The notes below the pieces were generated by a model that ran no database searches, had not been told where the DNA came from, and worked only from the letters and a program-made list of their open reading frames with translations. From NCBI GenBank assembly GCA_028278465.1, contig JANQEF010000027.1:1-19338 (forward strand): DNA of 19,338 nt, in the 5' to 3' direction. Below are positions 7,101-13,940 of this stretch, in pieces. Every line of letters begins with the position of its first letter. Positions within the stretch are counted from its first letter, which is position 1. This DNA comes from Dehalococcoidia bacterium. Lineage in GTDB: Bacteria > Chloroflexota > Dehalococcoidia > Lucifugimonadales > Lucifugimonadaceae. A program made the position numbers and the translations under genes.

Positions 7101-7462
7101 GGAACGCTTCGCTCTTCGTCCACGACCTGCCGCACCTCCAGCGTTGAGTCCATCAGGTCCGGGATCAACTCGATCCAGCTCAGGACCTGCGCCTCGCTCT
7201 CGGCCTCTACGAGGTAGTAGCCACCAAGCTGCTCCTTCGACTCGGTGTACGGGCCGTCGGTCACGGCCCGCTTGCCGCCCTTGATGCTGACAAGAGTCGA
7301 CTGCGATGCAGGCAAAAGGCGGTGAGTGCCGAGCAGGGAACCTTCCCGCGCCACCATCTCCTCGAACGGCCGTAGCTGCTCGAGCATCTGCTGCGCCTGT
7401 TCGGGAGGGATCTCCGCAAACGCTTCGGCGTCGCCGTGGATCAGTATCAGGTACCTGTTCAT
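7097..7462 (-). CDS. DGPF/YCII-related protein 2 (DGPY variant)
   Basis: A 121-residue YCII-like protein beginning MNRYLILIHGDAE. The signature is DGPY at 69-72 within TDGPYTESKEQLGGYYLVEA, a Phe-to-Tyr change from its two neighbours in the same module. The C-terminus has the usual LEVRQV strand. A GAGG sequence lies just before ATG 7462. The gene starts six bases after DGPF3 and its stop overlaps the sigma start, so the three appear to form one translationally linked unit. The role is presumably tied to the ECF42 response and is unknown. Confidence 0.88.
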   Translation of the reverse strand: MNRYLILIHGDAEAFAEIPPEQAQQMLEQLRPFEEMVAREGSLLGTHRLLPASQSTLVSIKGGKRAVTDGPYTESKEQLGGYYLVEAESEAQVLSWIELIPDLMDSTLEVRQVVDEERSVP

Positions 7463-7468
7463 GGTCCT

Positions 7469-7846
7469 CTATTGTCCCGCAACTCCGGCCTCCGGTTCAC
7501 ACACGCTGCCGAATACCGGACGCACCTCGACAGCCCCGTGCCGCGCCGCCGGGATCTTCGACGCCCACTCGATGGCCTGGTCCAGGTTGTCGCACTCCAG
7601 CAGGTAGAAGCCGGCTATCGCCTCTTTCGTCTCCGTGAACGGCCCGTCCGTGATGCTCGGCCCGTTCTCCAGCGTCCTGACCACGGTGGCGGTCTCGACC
7701 GGCTGCAGCGCCTCTCCGGCGACGAAAACGCCCGCCTGCCTGGCGTCTTCGCTGAACCGGACGTACTGGTCCATGACCCGCTGGCGCTCGGCGTCTGAGG
7801 CCGGCACGTCGGCCTCGTTTATGAATAACATTGCCAGGTATCGCAT
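7469..7846 (-). CDS. DGPF/YCII-related protein 3 (first gene of the ECF42 operon)
   Basis: A 125-residue YCII-like protein with MRYLAMLFINEAD at the start and TDGPFTETKEAIAGFYLLEC carrying DGPF at 67-70. The C-terminal strand is VEVRPV. I choose ATG 7846 because homologues begin with this first strand; the frame stays open further upstream (to 8002), but that extension would cross the promoter and is Arg/Pro-rich without family likeness. The upstream base run GGGGGCG is a weak ribosome site. It lies about 20 bases downstream of the predicted ECF42 promoter. Confidence 0.88.
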   Translation of the reverse strand: MRYLAMLFINEADVPASDAERQRVMDQYVRFSEDARQAGVFVAGEALQPVETATVVRTLENGPSITDGPFTETKEAIAGFYLLECDNLDQAIEWASKIPAARHGAVEVRPVFGSVCEPEAGVAGQ

Positions 7847-7873
7847 CTTGACGCCCCCGTCCGTTTTGTTCAC

Positions 7874-7900
7874 GACGCACCGTCGTTGGCCGTTTCGACA
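7874..7900 (-). promoter_or_regulatory. Predicted ECF42-dependent promoter
   Basis: On the minus strand TGTCGA (7900-7895) is followed after exactly 17 bases by CGTC (7877-7874), and DGPF3 starts about 28 bases further on. A TGTCGA -35 with a short CG(A/T)C -10 is the motif I recall for ECF42 targets. Its position before the DGPF-DGPF-sigma operon fits autoregulation. The motif is seen directly; its use by this sigma factor is inferred. Confidence 0.6.
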
Positions 7901-7948
7901 GCGCCAGCGTGTGAAATGAGGGCGATTCCAGGGCTGAAACGAGGACCG

Positions 7949-8986
7949 ATGACCGCCGAGAAGAGCACTGAGACAGCGTGGCCGGGCGATGACTGGCAGC
8001 ACGGCGAGCTTGAAGAGCTGGGTTTCGACCGTGAACGGCTTATGGCCGCCGGGCGGCGCCAGGCCGAGGACGCAGACAACTCGCCGTACCGCGTTCTGAT
8101 AGTGCGGCGCGGCAGGATCGCGGCCGAGTGGAACTTCCGTATGGACCCGATCGAAAGGGCGCGGCAGGCCTCGGCGTCGAAGTCGACGTTCTCATGCGTG
8201 CTCGGCATCGCAGTGGAAGAGGGCGTGATCGGCTCGGCGGATGACCGCGTCGTTGACTACTACCCGGAGATGATGGACGTCGCGCCTGGAGAAGGGCCGA
8301 AGGCAGGCAGGCACGCCTTTCCTGAGAACGAAGGGATTACGTTCCGGCAGCTGATCGGCAACACGTCCGGCTACATGAAGCCCGGCGAGCCGCCTGGAAA
8401 GGTGTTCAACTACCAGACGTTTGGCATGAACATCCTGACCCACGCCGTCGCCAGCGCGTACAGCCTGTACAGGACGGCCGACCCCGAGCGAGGCGCAGGG
8501 TTCGGCAAGCTCACTGAGTGGAAGGTGCGCGACCTGATTGGTGGATCGTGGTCGTGGAGCTACGGGAACTTCGAGCTGCCGCCAGAGGCGAAGCTGGGGA
8601 TCTTCGGCTACTTCGCTGGCTACGAGATGAGCCCGCGCGACATGGCTCGCTGCGGGTTGTTGTGGATGCACCGCGGGAGCTGGAACGGGACGCAGGTTGT
8701 GCCCGCCGAGTGGATCGACGAGGCGACGAGGGTGAACTCGGACATCCTGGCCAACGAGCCAGAGGAGAATCACCGCTACGGCCTCGGCTTCTGGTGCAAC
8801 GACCGCGGCAAGATCTGGCCGAACCTGCCTCGAGACTCGTTTGCGGCCAGCGGAAACGGCCGCCAGCACATCTGGGTCTGTCCATCGCTCGACCTGATCG
8901 TGGTCCGCAGCCCGGGCACCTATGAGCAGGAAGATCCCGCACAGGGCGGCGACGTGCTGGAGTTGATCGCAGAGTCGGTTCGATAG
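7949..8986 (+). CDS. Beta-lactamase-family serine hydrolase
   Basis: A 345-residue protein of the class C beta-lactamase/penicillin-binding superfamily, whose members are esterases, peptidases or amidases. The nucleophile motif is Ser75-Ala-Ser-Lys78 in ASASKSTFSCVLG. The second motif, normally Tyr-x-Asn, appears as Tyr155-Gln-Thr157 in KVFNYQTFGMN. A later SGNGRQHIWVCPSLD segment occupies the place of the third motif strand. MSPRDMARCGLLWMHRGSWN and VPAEWIDEATR are typical helices of this fold. No signal peptide is evident from ATG 7949, so it may be cytoplasmic. That ATG is preferred because GAGGA lies just upstream; earlier in-frame starts exist at 7886 and 7916. It is divergent from the ECF42 module across 102 bases. 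The substrate cannot be told from sequence. Confidence 0.85.
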   Translation: MTAEKSTETAWPGDDWQHGELEELGFDRERLMAAGRRQAEDADNSPYRVLIVRRGRIAAEWNFRMDPIERARQASASKSTFSCVLGIAVEEGVIGSADDRVVDYYPEMMDVAPGEGPKAGRHAFPENEGITFRQLIGNTSGYMKPGEPPGKVFNYQTFGMNILTHAVASAYSLYRTADPERGAGFGKLTEWKVRDLIGGSWSWSYGNFELPPEAKLGIFGYFAGYEMSPRDMARCGLLWMHRGSWNGTQVVPAEWIDEATRVNSDILANEPEENHRYGLGFWCNDRGKIWPNLPRDSFAASGNGRQHIWVCPSLDLIVVRSPGTYEQEDPAQGGDVLELIAESVR

Positions 8987-9172
8987 TGCCCGCGAATCCG
9001 GCCGCCGGGATTGAGTCGCTGCGGCACGCTCGTGACGTATCTCATCAGGTCTGACCGATAGCGCTGCGTTAATGCGCCATTTTTGGGGCTGGCACACGTC
9101 ACCGTTGGCCTGAGTCGATGTGAAAATGTGGCCGGGCGCTTTCGAGGCACTCGAACCCAAGAGGAACCGTAG

Positions 9173-10198
9173 ATGAGTCCAGTCCGCTTGCTGGCGCGCC
9201 GCACCGCGCACATATCGCTGGCGCTCGCCGTGTTTGCGCTGGCCGCGTGCAGCGAGGGCCCGGACATCGACGCAACGATCGACGCCCGAATCCAGCTCGC
9301 GCTCGAAGCGCGGCCGACCGTCACGCCGCAACCCTCGCCTACACCGCAGCCGACACCGACGTCGCCGCCTGCTCCAACGCCGCAGGCGATCCCCACAGCG
9401 CTGCCCACCGCAACTCCTGCCCCTACAGTCACTCCGCAGCCGACTTCAACGGCAGCGCCTGAGCCAACGCCCATCCCCACTGCAACGCCGCCTCCGACAC
9501 CAACTTCGACCTCGCCACTGCCGCCGACCCCAACGGCCATCCCGGTACCGAACGACCTGTACGCCGACCTGAGGCTCTCTGTCGTGAAGATCGGGAACGG
9601 CGGGAATGTGGGGTCCGGCTGGGCGATCGAGGAGGGCTGGATCATCACCAATGAGCACGTGGTCTCCAGCGCGTCGACCGTGTCTATCGAGGTCCCGCTC
9701 GCTGAAGGTGGCGTCAGGACGCTGACAGGCACGGTGCGCGGCGTCGACTCCAGGCGTGACCTGGCCGCGATCGAGGTCGATCACAGAGCGCCGATACTGC
9801 CGAGGCGAGTGGTCGTCGCGACAGATGCCGGAACACCGATCATGCAGTTCGGCTACTCAGTTCTCTCGGACGGCGGATTCCCGGTCGTACACACTGGCGT
9901 CATCACCACCGTGATCCGGCACCTTGGCAATGTGCTGGACAACGGCCCGCAGCGGGCTGACGAGGGCGGAGACACTGCGGGCGTCGGCGTCGTGGTGTTC
10001 GACGCAGACGCAGACCCCGGCGACAGCGGCGGGCCGGTCGTCGACATGCAGGGCAATGTTGTCGGCATCACGTTCGGCTCGGTCATATCGACCAACAGCG
10101 GCAAGCGGGTGATAGGGCAGCAGCAGGCGACCGGCGTCGAGTCGATCGATCGCGTCTGGAATCAGCTCAAGAACGGCGTCAACACGACTCCGCTCTAG
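9173..10198 (+). CDS. Lipoprotein trypsin-like serine protease with Pro/Thr stalk
   Basis: A 341-residue secreted protease. A signal peptide ends in the lipobox LAAC with Cys26 as the probable lipidated residue. Residues 49-126 are a Pro/Thr/Ala-rich unstructured stalk. The catalytic domain follows with His162 (ITNEHVV), Asp196 (RRDLAAIEV) and Ser285 (PGDSGGPVV), the complete triad of the trypsin/DegP-like S1 fold. No PDZ domain follows; the protein ends about 55 residues after Ser285. It is probably anchored on the outer face of the membrane with the protease held away from it. Such stalks are frequent in Chloroflexota lipoproteins. AGAGGA lies eight bases before ATG 9173. The 186 bases upstream contain no gene. 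Confidence 0.9.
   Translation: MSPVRLLARRTAHISLALAVFALAACSEGPDIDATIDARIQLALEARPTVTPQPSPTPQPTPTSPPAPTPQAIPTALPTATPAPTVTPQPTSTAAPEPTPIPTATPPPTPTSTSPLPPTPTAIPVPNDLYADLRLSVVKIGNGGNVGSGWAIEEGWIITNEHVVSSASTVSIEVPLAEGGVRTLTGTVRGVDSRRDLAAIEVDHRAPILPRRVVVATDAGTPIMQFGYSVLSDGGFPVVHTGVITTVIRHLGNVLDNGPQRADEGGDTAGVGVVVFDADADPGDSGGPVVDMQGNVVGITFGSVISTNSGKRVIGQQQATGVESIDRVWNQLKNGVNTTPL
9317..9550 (+). repeat. Degenerate Pro/Thr-codon repeat (protein stalk)
   Basis: An irregular array of ACN-CCN codons encodes residues 49-126 of the lipoprotein protease, as variations on TPTP, TPQP and PPTPT. The DNA is internally similar without an exact unit, so its length could vary between strains through slippage. Confidence 0.75.
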
Positions 10199-10309
10199 AC
10201 ACGCCGGTAGCGGTCGGGCAACGGTTGAGGTGTCAAACAGGCTGCGTGCTATGCTCGATTCACGTGCCGGCGCCATGGTCTTGCCGGTCACATCTCCCTC
10301 GGAGGACGC

Positions 10310-11023
10310 TTGAGCGACAGGTTCTACGCACTCACGATCGCCGGTGGCCGCGGCGAGAGGCTGCGGCCGTTCACCGACAGCGTCCCAAAGCCGATGATTC
10401 CGCTCAATGGCCGGCCGATGATCTCCTACCAGGTCGAGTGGATGCGTTCGCAGGGCGTGACGGACGTCGTGTTCCTGTGCGGCCATCTCGGCGAGACGAT
10501 CAAAGACTACTTCGGAGACGGAAGCGCCTTCGGCATCACCGCGCACTACTCGTTCGAAGATGTCCCGCTCGGCAGGGGCGGCGCTGTTCGCAAGGGGATG
10601 TCGATGGTGCCGGAGGATGCCGGACTCGTGCTCGTGACGAACGGCGACAACGTGACGGACCAGCCGCTTTCCGAGATGCGAGAGCTGCACGGGCGCAACG
10701 ACGCGCTGGCGACGATCATGCTTACGCCGTACATGAGCCAGTTCGGCACGGTGGAGACAGAAGACGACGGCACTGTCCTGCGCTTCGTCGAAAAAGGGCG
10801 GCTGCCGCTCTGGGTCAACGCCGGTGTCTATCTGTTCAACAGATCGATTGAGCAGCGGCTGCCGGAGGTGGGCGACCACGAGACCACGACGTTCCAGGAG
10901 CTGGCGCTTGAGCGTCGCATGTCAGCTCTGCGCTCGGAAGCGATGTGGCTCACCATCGACAGCCAGAAGGACATCGCGGCGTGCGAGGCGCGGCTGGCCG
11001 AGGTGTACGCCGGGTCAGGTTGA
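10310..11023 (+). CDS. Sugar-1-phosphate nucleotidyltransferase
   Basis: A 237-residue nucleotidyltransferase of the group that makes NDP-sugars from NTP and sugar-1-phosphate. The signature AGGRGERLRPFTDSVPKPM (11-29) binds the nucleotide and includes Lys27. PLGRGGAV (86-93) corresponds to the LGTAG-type loop, and NGDN (111-114) supplies the metal-binding Asp. WVNAGVYLFN is the usual sugar-side strand. There is no C-terminal left-handed helix domain, so it resembles stand-alone mannose- or glucose-1-phosphate transferases; the exact sugar and nucleotide are not determinable. The start is TTG 10310 with GGAGGA at 10301-10306. A possible promoter (TTGAGG at 10225, TATGCT at 10250) has a 19-base spacer. 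Its 3' end overlaps that of the convergent CBS gene by nine bases. Confidence 0.9.
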   Translation: MSDRFYALTIAGGRGERLRPFTDSVPKPMIPLNGRPMISYQVEWMRSQGVTDVVFLCGHLGETIKDYFGDGSAFGITAHYSFEDVPLGRGGAVRKGMSMVPEDAGLVLVTNGDNVTDQPLSEMRELHGRNDALATIMLTPYMSQFGTVETEDDGTVLRFVEKGRLPLWVNAGVYLFNRSIEQRLPEVGDHETTTFQELALERRMSALRSEAMWLTIDSQKDIAACEARLAEVYAGSG

Positions 11024-11530
11024 CGAACGGCCTTGCGATAGCGAGGCAGAGTGGTCTCTGTCGAAGAACAGCCGCATCAGGTCGTGCCTTGAGACGATGC
11101 CGACCGGCTTGCGGCCTTCGACGACACAGACGTGGTGCGCGTTGCGGGTGACCATCAGTTCGACCACCCTGGATATCGGCGTGTTCTTGTCTATCCCCGG
11201 CGCGTCGTCGCCCATAACGTCGCCCACCTTGAGCGATCGGACCTTCTCCATCGTCTCTTCGATGTATCGGAGGTCGCCGACCTCCTGGCCCAGCAGCCGG
11301 AACGTCTTTCCGCGCATGAACGGCACCATCACCTCTTCAGGCAGCAGCATCCGTTCGGTCAGTATGCCTGCGTAGTCGTCGTTCTCGTCCAGCACGACCA
11401 CAGAGCCGATGCGGTTGACGAGCATGAGGTTCGCGGCCTCTTCGACCGTCGAATGCGTCGGCGTGGTAAGCACCGGCGATGTCATCAGTTCGCCCGCTGT
11501 TGCGGTCAGGTTGGACTCAGAGTCGGCCAA
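11015..11530 (-). CDS. Two-CBS-domain protein
   Basis: A 171-residue protein with a tandem CBS (Bateman) pair. The first domain covers about 14-70 (GELMTSPVLTTPTHSTVEEA, then YAGILTERML) and the second about 100-156 (VGDVMGDDAPGIDKNTPISR, then PVGIVSRHDLMR). A longer than usual linker (70-100) separates them and is rich in charged residues. CBS pairs bind adenosyl ligands such as AMP, ATP or SAM and act as energy or metabolite sensors. No catalytic domain is attached. The start is TTG 11530 with a distant GGAG; ATG at residue 16 would cut into the first domain. The partner is unknown. Confidence 0.88.
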   Translation of the reverse strand: MADSESNLTATAGELMTSPVLTTPTHSTVEEAANLMLVNRIGSVVVLDENDDYAGILTERMLLPEEVMVPFMRGKTFRLLGQEVGDLRYIEETMEKVRSLKVGDVMGDDAPGIDKNTPISRVVELMVTRNAHHVCVVEGRKPVGIVSRHDLMRLFFDRDHSASLSQGRSST

Positions 11531-11653
11531 CGGGTCACACTCCGGGACAGGTGTTGCTCATCGCAGCGGCTGGAGTTTCGCGTTCGTCGCGTAGGAACTC
11601 GACGTCGGCGATCGCGTTTCGGGAATTCTACCGGGATTGACTGGCGACTGCGC

Positions 11654-12352
11654 CTAAACGGGCTGAACGGCGGCATCGGACAGACCGAGCGCACGCGCCG
11701 CTCTCGTCACCTTCACCGCAGCCAGGTTTATCTGCTCGCGGGATGTGTTGAGGCAGAGGTCGTACAGGCTCTGGTCCTCCGGGTGAGCGGAGTGGACGCC
11801 CTGGAAGTAGTCGGACTGCGCCTTCTCAAGCTCCCGGATCGCCCTCTCGGCGTCCGTGACACTGGAAAGGCCCTGGGATCGCATCATGCGGGCTATGCGG
11901 TCCTCCCACGAGGCGAATACGCCGATCTTCAGCACTTGCTCGTGGCCCTTGAGCGCCACCGCTCCCGCTCTCTGGACCAGCACACCGCTTCCCTTCTTAA
12001 GCAGCGTCTGCATCGAGTGCGGGTGATCTGGCTCGTCTGCGATGCCGTGCGACATCGGCGCTCCGGGCGACGAGTCCCACGTTAGCGGATACATCATCAG
12101 CTCGGCAGATGCGAAGTAGGGATCACCGGCGGCGTTGCCGAGCGCGATGCCGCGCACGGCCTTCTCGAACACGGTCCAGATGCGATCGGAGAGCTTCGGC
12201 CGCGCGTCGGCATCATCGGCAACCTGCGGTCCGTCTGCCTGTCCGGGCAGTATCAGCCGGTCAACGTAGTCATTGCCGAGCATCTTGGACACGCGGCGGC
12301 CGAGATCAGCGCCGCCAGCGCCGATGTGACCGTCTATCGTCACCAGTGTCAT
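11654..12352 (-). CDS. Cytidylate-kinase-like family protein
   Basis: A 232-residue protein of the cytidylate-kinase-like family (Cytidylate_kin2 type). The N-terminus TIDGHIGAGGADLGRR (5-20) is a modified P-loop: Gly-Ala-Gly-Gly stands where true kinases have GSGKS, as is usual in this family. The middle has TLLKKGSGVLVQRAGAVALK, matching the family's G-x-G-V-x-x-G-R-like strand. The end carries ASWEDRIARMM and SLYDLCLNTSREQINLAAVK, the lid and the last strand-helix. Nucleotide kinase activity has not been shown for most members. ATG 12352 is preferred over TTG 12385 because GGGAG lies seven bases before it. It starts 35 bases after the TetR gene on the same strand, so the two are probably one operon. 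Confidence 0.85.
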   Translation of the reverse strand: MTLVTIDGHIGAGGADLGRRVSKMLGNDYVDRLILPGQADGPQVADDADARPKLSDRIWTVFEKAVRGIALGNAAGDPYFASAELMMYPLTWDSSPGAPMSHGIADEPDHPHSMQTLLKKGSGVLVQRAGAVALKGHEQVLKIGVFASWEDRIARMMRSQGLSSVTDAERAIRELEKAQSDYFQGVHSAHPEDQSLYDLCLNTSREQINLAAVKVTRAARALGLSDAAVQPV

Positions 12353-12387
12353 AGGCCGCTCCCGTTTCCGGGACTGGGAGACCAAAC

Positions 12388-13014
12388 TTAACTGGCTGGC
12401 GATCTTACACTGTCAGAGGCGGCAAGCGAAGCCCTGTAAAGCCGCCACAGGCTGAGCACGTTCTCCGTCAGGGGATGGGCCGTCGAGTCGAACAGCCAGC
12501 GCGTCACAGATGCCTGGATGATCCCGAAGAACATCGTGGCCGATGCCGAAGGGTTGATCGAAGGATTGACCTCGCCTGAGTCGATCCCTTCCTGGATGAA
12601 GCGTTCTACGGTTGAGAGGTAGTCCTCGACAAGCCGCTGGCCCGCCGCGCGGACCGTCTGCTCCTGGAACTGCGCCGACTCTGCGATAACCACGAACGAG
12701 ATGCCGCGGCGGGACTCGATGAAGGAGAGATGGTGCTGGAGGACATGCTCCAGCTTGTCGAGAGCGCTCGAGTACGGCGCTGTGCGCTGTTCGATGGTGC
12801 CTAGAACGGACTGGCGGACGTCTTCGAGCAGCAGGACCAGCACCTGCTCCTTGCTTTCGACGTGACGATAGATGGCCGCTTCGGTGACGCCGACCTTGCG
12901 GGCGATGGCTCGGACCGTGAGCGCGGTCACTCCGCCGGAGGCGATCAGCTCCCTGGCTGCGGTGAGTATCTGGTTGACGCGTGTTTCGTGGCTGAGGTGA
13001 GTGCTTGATGCCAT
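12388..13014 (-). CDS. TetR-family transcriptional regulator
   Basis: A 208-residue TetR-type repressor. Residues 14-60 form the DNA-binding domain, with ILTAARELIASGGVTALTVR, the recognition helix region VGVTEAAIYRHVESKE, and the conserved Tyr49. The rest (about 70-200) is the helical ligand-binding and dimerisation domain, with no clear ligand class. The start is ATG 13014; no strong ribosome site is seen. It precedes the cytidylate-kinase-like gene by 35 bases and is divergent from the HPP gene across a 269-base region that contains palindromes. TetR proteins commonly control themselves and a divergent neighbour, so both may be targets. Confidence 0.92.
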   Translation of the reverse strand: MASSTHLSHETRVNQILTAARELIASGGVTALTVRAIARKVGVTEAAIYRHVESKEQVLVLLLEDVRQSVLGTIEQRTAPYSSALDKLEHVLQHHLSFIESRRGISFVVIAESAQFQEQTVRAAGQRLVEDYLSTVERFIQEGIDSGEVNPSINPSASATMFFGIIQASVTRWLFDSTAHPLTENVLSLWRLYRASLAASDSVRSPAS

Positions 13015-13025
13015 TGCAGATACGG

Positions 13026-13053
13026 TCGGGCCCGATCACGGCTTTTTCAGCCG
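13026..13053. promoter_or_regulatory. Palindrome pair upstream of the tetR gene, possible operator
   Basis: TCGGGCCCGA (13026-13035) is a perfect ten-base palindrome. CGGCT-TTTTC-AGCCG (13039-13053) is a perfect inverted repeat beside it. Both lie 12-39 bases upstream of the TetR start. The remaining divergent region to 13283 is comparatively AT-rich and would hold the promoters for tetR and the HPP gene. Operator function is inferred from position only. Confidence 0.35.
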
Positions 13054-13283
13054 CGTTGTAGTGCGAATTTCAAGTTCTAATGTTATGTATACGTGAATTT
13101 TGGCGCAATCAGACGTTGTCGCACCAGCGAGTTATCGAACTTGCTCCGGTTTGTACTTAGTTTGAATAGCGGTGTGTAACATTCACCGCCGCCGGGAAAA
13201 CGGGTTCCATATAGAGATGCGCAGGCGAGCACAGGCCTGGCGCGAACGACGAGTGGTCCTCGAAGCTGGACGAAGTTGCAGTA

Positions 13284-13856
13284 ATGGCGGCAAAGGCTCC
13301 GAATAGCCCGATAGCTCCGCGACGTACGCGGCTGCAGGCTGCACGCCACAACAGGGCGCTTCGCTGGATCGACCCTCGGTTCACGCACCGGTGGCGCATA
13401 TACCTGGGTCAGTCGATCGCCGCGGCGGTGCTGCTGTGGGGAGTGCTGCTCGCTGAGGATGTGATCTCTAACGGCGCAATCGTTGCTGCGATCGCATCTT
13501 CGGTCGCCATCGTCTTCTTCGTCCCGCACTCGGTGGCTTCGTCTCCGGTGCGGATCGTCGGCGGGCACATCGCAGCTGTGGTCTCGGCCTACATAGTGAT
13601 CGCCTTCTCGCTACTCTTCCCGGACTCGGTCGTCGATTCGTCGCAGTTCAACAACCTGCTCGGAGCGCTTGCGATTGCGCTTGTGATCCTGCTGATGACG
13701 CTGACCAACACCGAGCACGCTCCGGCCGCGGGAACGGCGCTGGGACTGGCGATGACCGGCGTTCCTGGCGAATCCGTGATCTTCATCCTCTCGGCGGCCG
13801 CGCTGGTGGCGCTGGCGCGTGTGGTGCTCGGGCCTCGCCTGCACAACCTGATCTGA
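13284..13856 (+). CDS. HPP-family integral membrane protein
   Basis: A 190-residue membrane protein. A basic N-terminus (1-38, many Arg) would face the cytoplasm, followed by about five hydrophobic segments near 40-57, 64-80, 93-112, 124-141 and 164-182. SSPVRIVGGHIAA (86-98) matches the conserved P-x-x-V-x-GGH region of the HPP family. EHAPAAGTALGLA (144-156) corresponds to the HPPAGATAL segment that names it, with the second motif position changed from Pro to Ala. Some HPP proteins are linked to nitrite transport in plastids and cyanobacteria; the role here is unknown. The gene is divergent from tetR, which may regulate it. The ribosome site before ATG 13284 is weak. Confidence 0.8.
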   Translation: MAAKAPNSPIAPRRTRLQAARHNRALRWIDPRFTHRWRIYLGQSIAAAVLLWGVLLAEDVISNGAIVAAIASSVAIVFFVPHSVASSPVRIVGGHIAAVVSAYIVIAFSLLFPDSVVDSSQFNNLLGALAIALVILLMTLTNTEHAPAAGTALGLAMTGVPGESVIFILSAAALVALARVVLGPRLHNLI

Positions 13857-13888
13857 CGGTTTGACGCCGAGAACCCGCGCCACGCGAA

Positions 13889-13921
13889 AAGGCCCCGGCG
13901 CAGTGCCCGGGGCCTTCTCTT
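13889..13921. terminator. Bidirectional intrinsic terminator between HPP gene and hflC
   Basis: AAGGCCCCGG (13889-13898) pairs perfectly with CCGGGGCCTT (13907-13916) across an eight-base loop. On the plus strand a pyrimidine-rich CTCTT follows; on the minus strand the stem is followed by TTTCGCG. It sits between two convergent genes, 32 bases after the HPP stop and 20 bases beyond the hflC stop, and can serve both. Confidence 0.85.
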
Positions 13922-13940
13922 AGAGCCAAGTTTCGTTCGG

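Noticed and set aside
9057..9088. GCGC inverted repeat followed by ATTTTT after the serine hydrolase gene
   Set aside because: The stem is only four base pairs with a nine-base loop, too weak to call a terminator.
8192..9331. Long open frame of 379 codons on the minus strand
   Set aside because: It lies opposite the serine hydrolase and the start of the lipoprotein protease, both with clear motifs. Its product is rich in Arg, His and Ala without any recognisable domain, as expected for a shadow in GC-rich DNA.
9317..9550. Repetitive DNA considered as a CRISPR or mobile-element trace
   Set aside because: The repeats are irregular, in frame and code for a Pro/Thr stalk; there are no uniform spacers, terminal repeats or transposase.
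9857..10879. Open frame of 340 codons on the minus strand
   Set aside because: It is antisense to the catalytic part of the trypsin-like protease and to the nucleotidyltransferase, whose active-site motifs are intact. Its own product has no family features.
11132..12085. Open frame of 317 codons on the plus strand
   Set aside because: It is opposite the CBS protein and the kinase-like protein. Composition is Arg/Leu/His-rich and no motif is seen.
13083..13568. Open frame of 161 codons on the minus strand in the tetR-HPP region
   Set aside because: Most of it is opposite the HPP gene, and the remainder covers the AT-richer promoter region. The product is Arg/Asp/His-rich with no domain.
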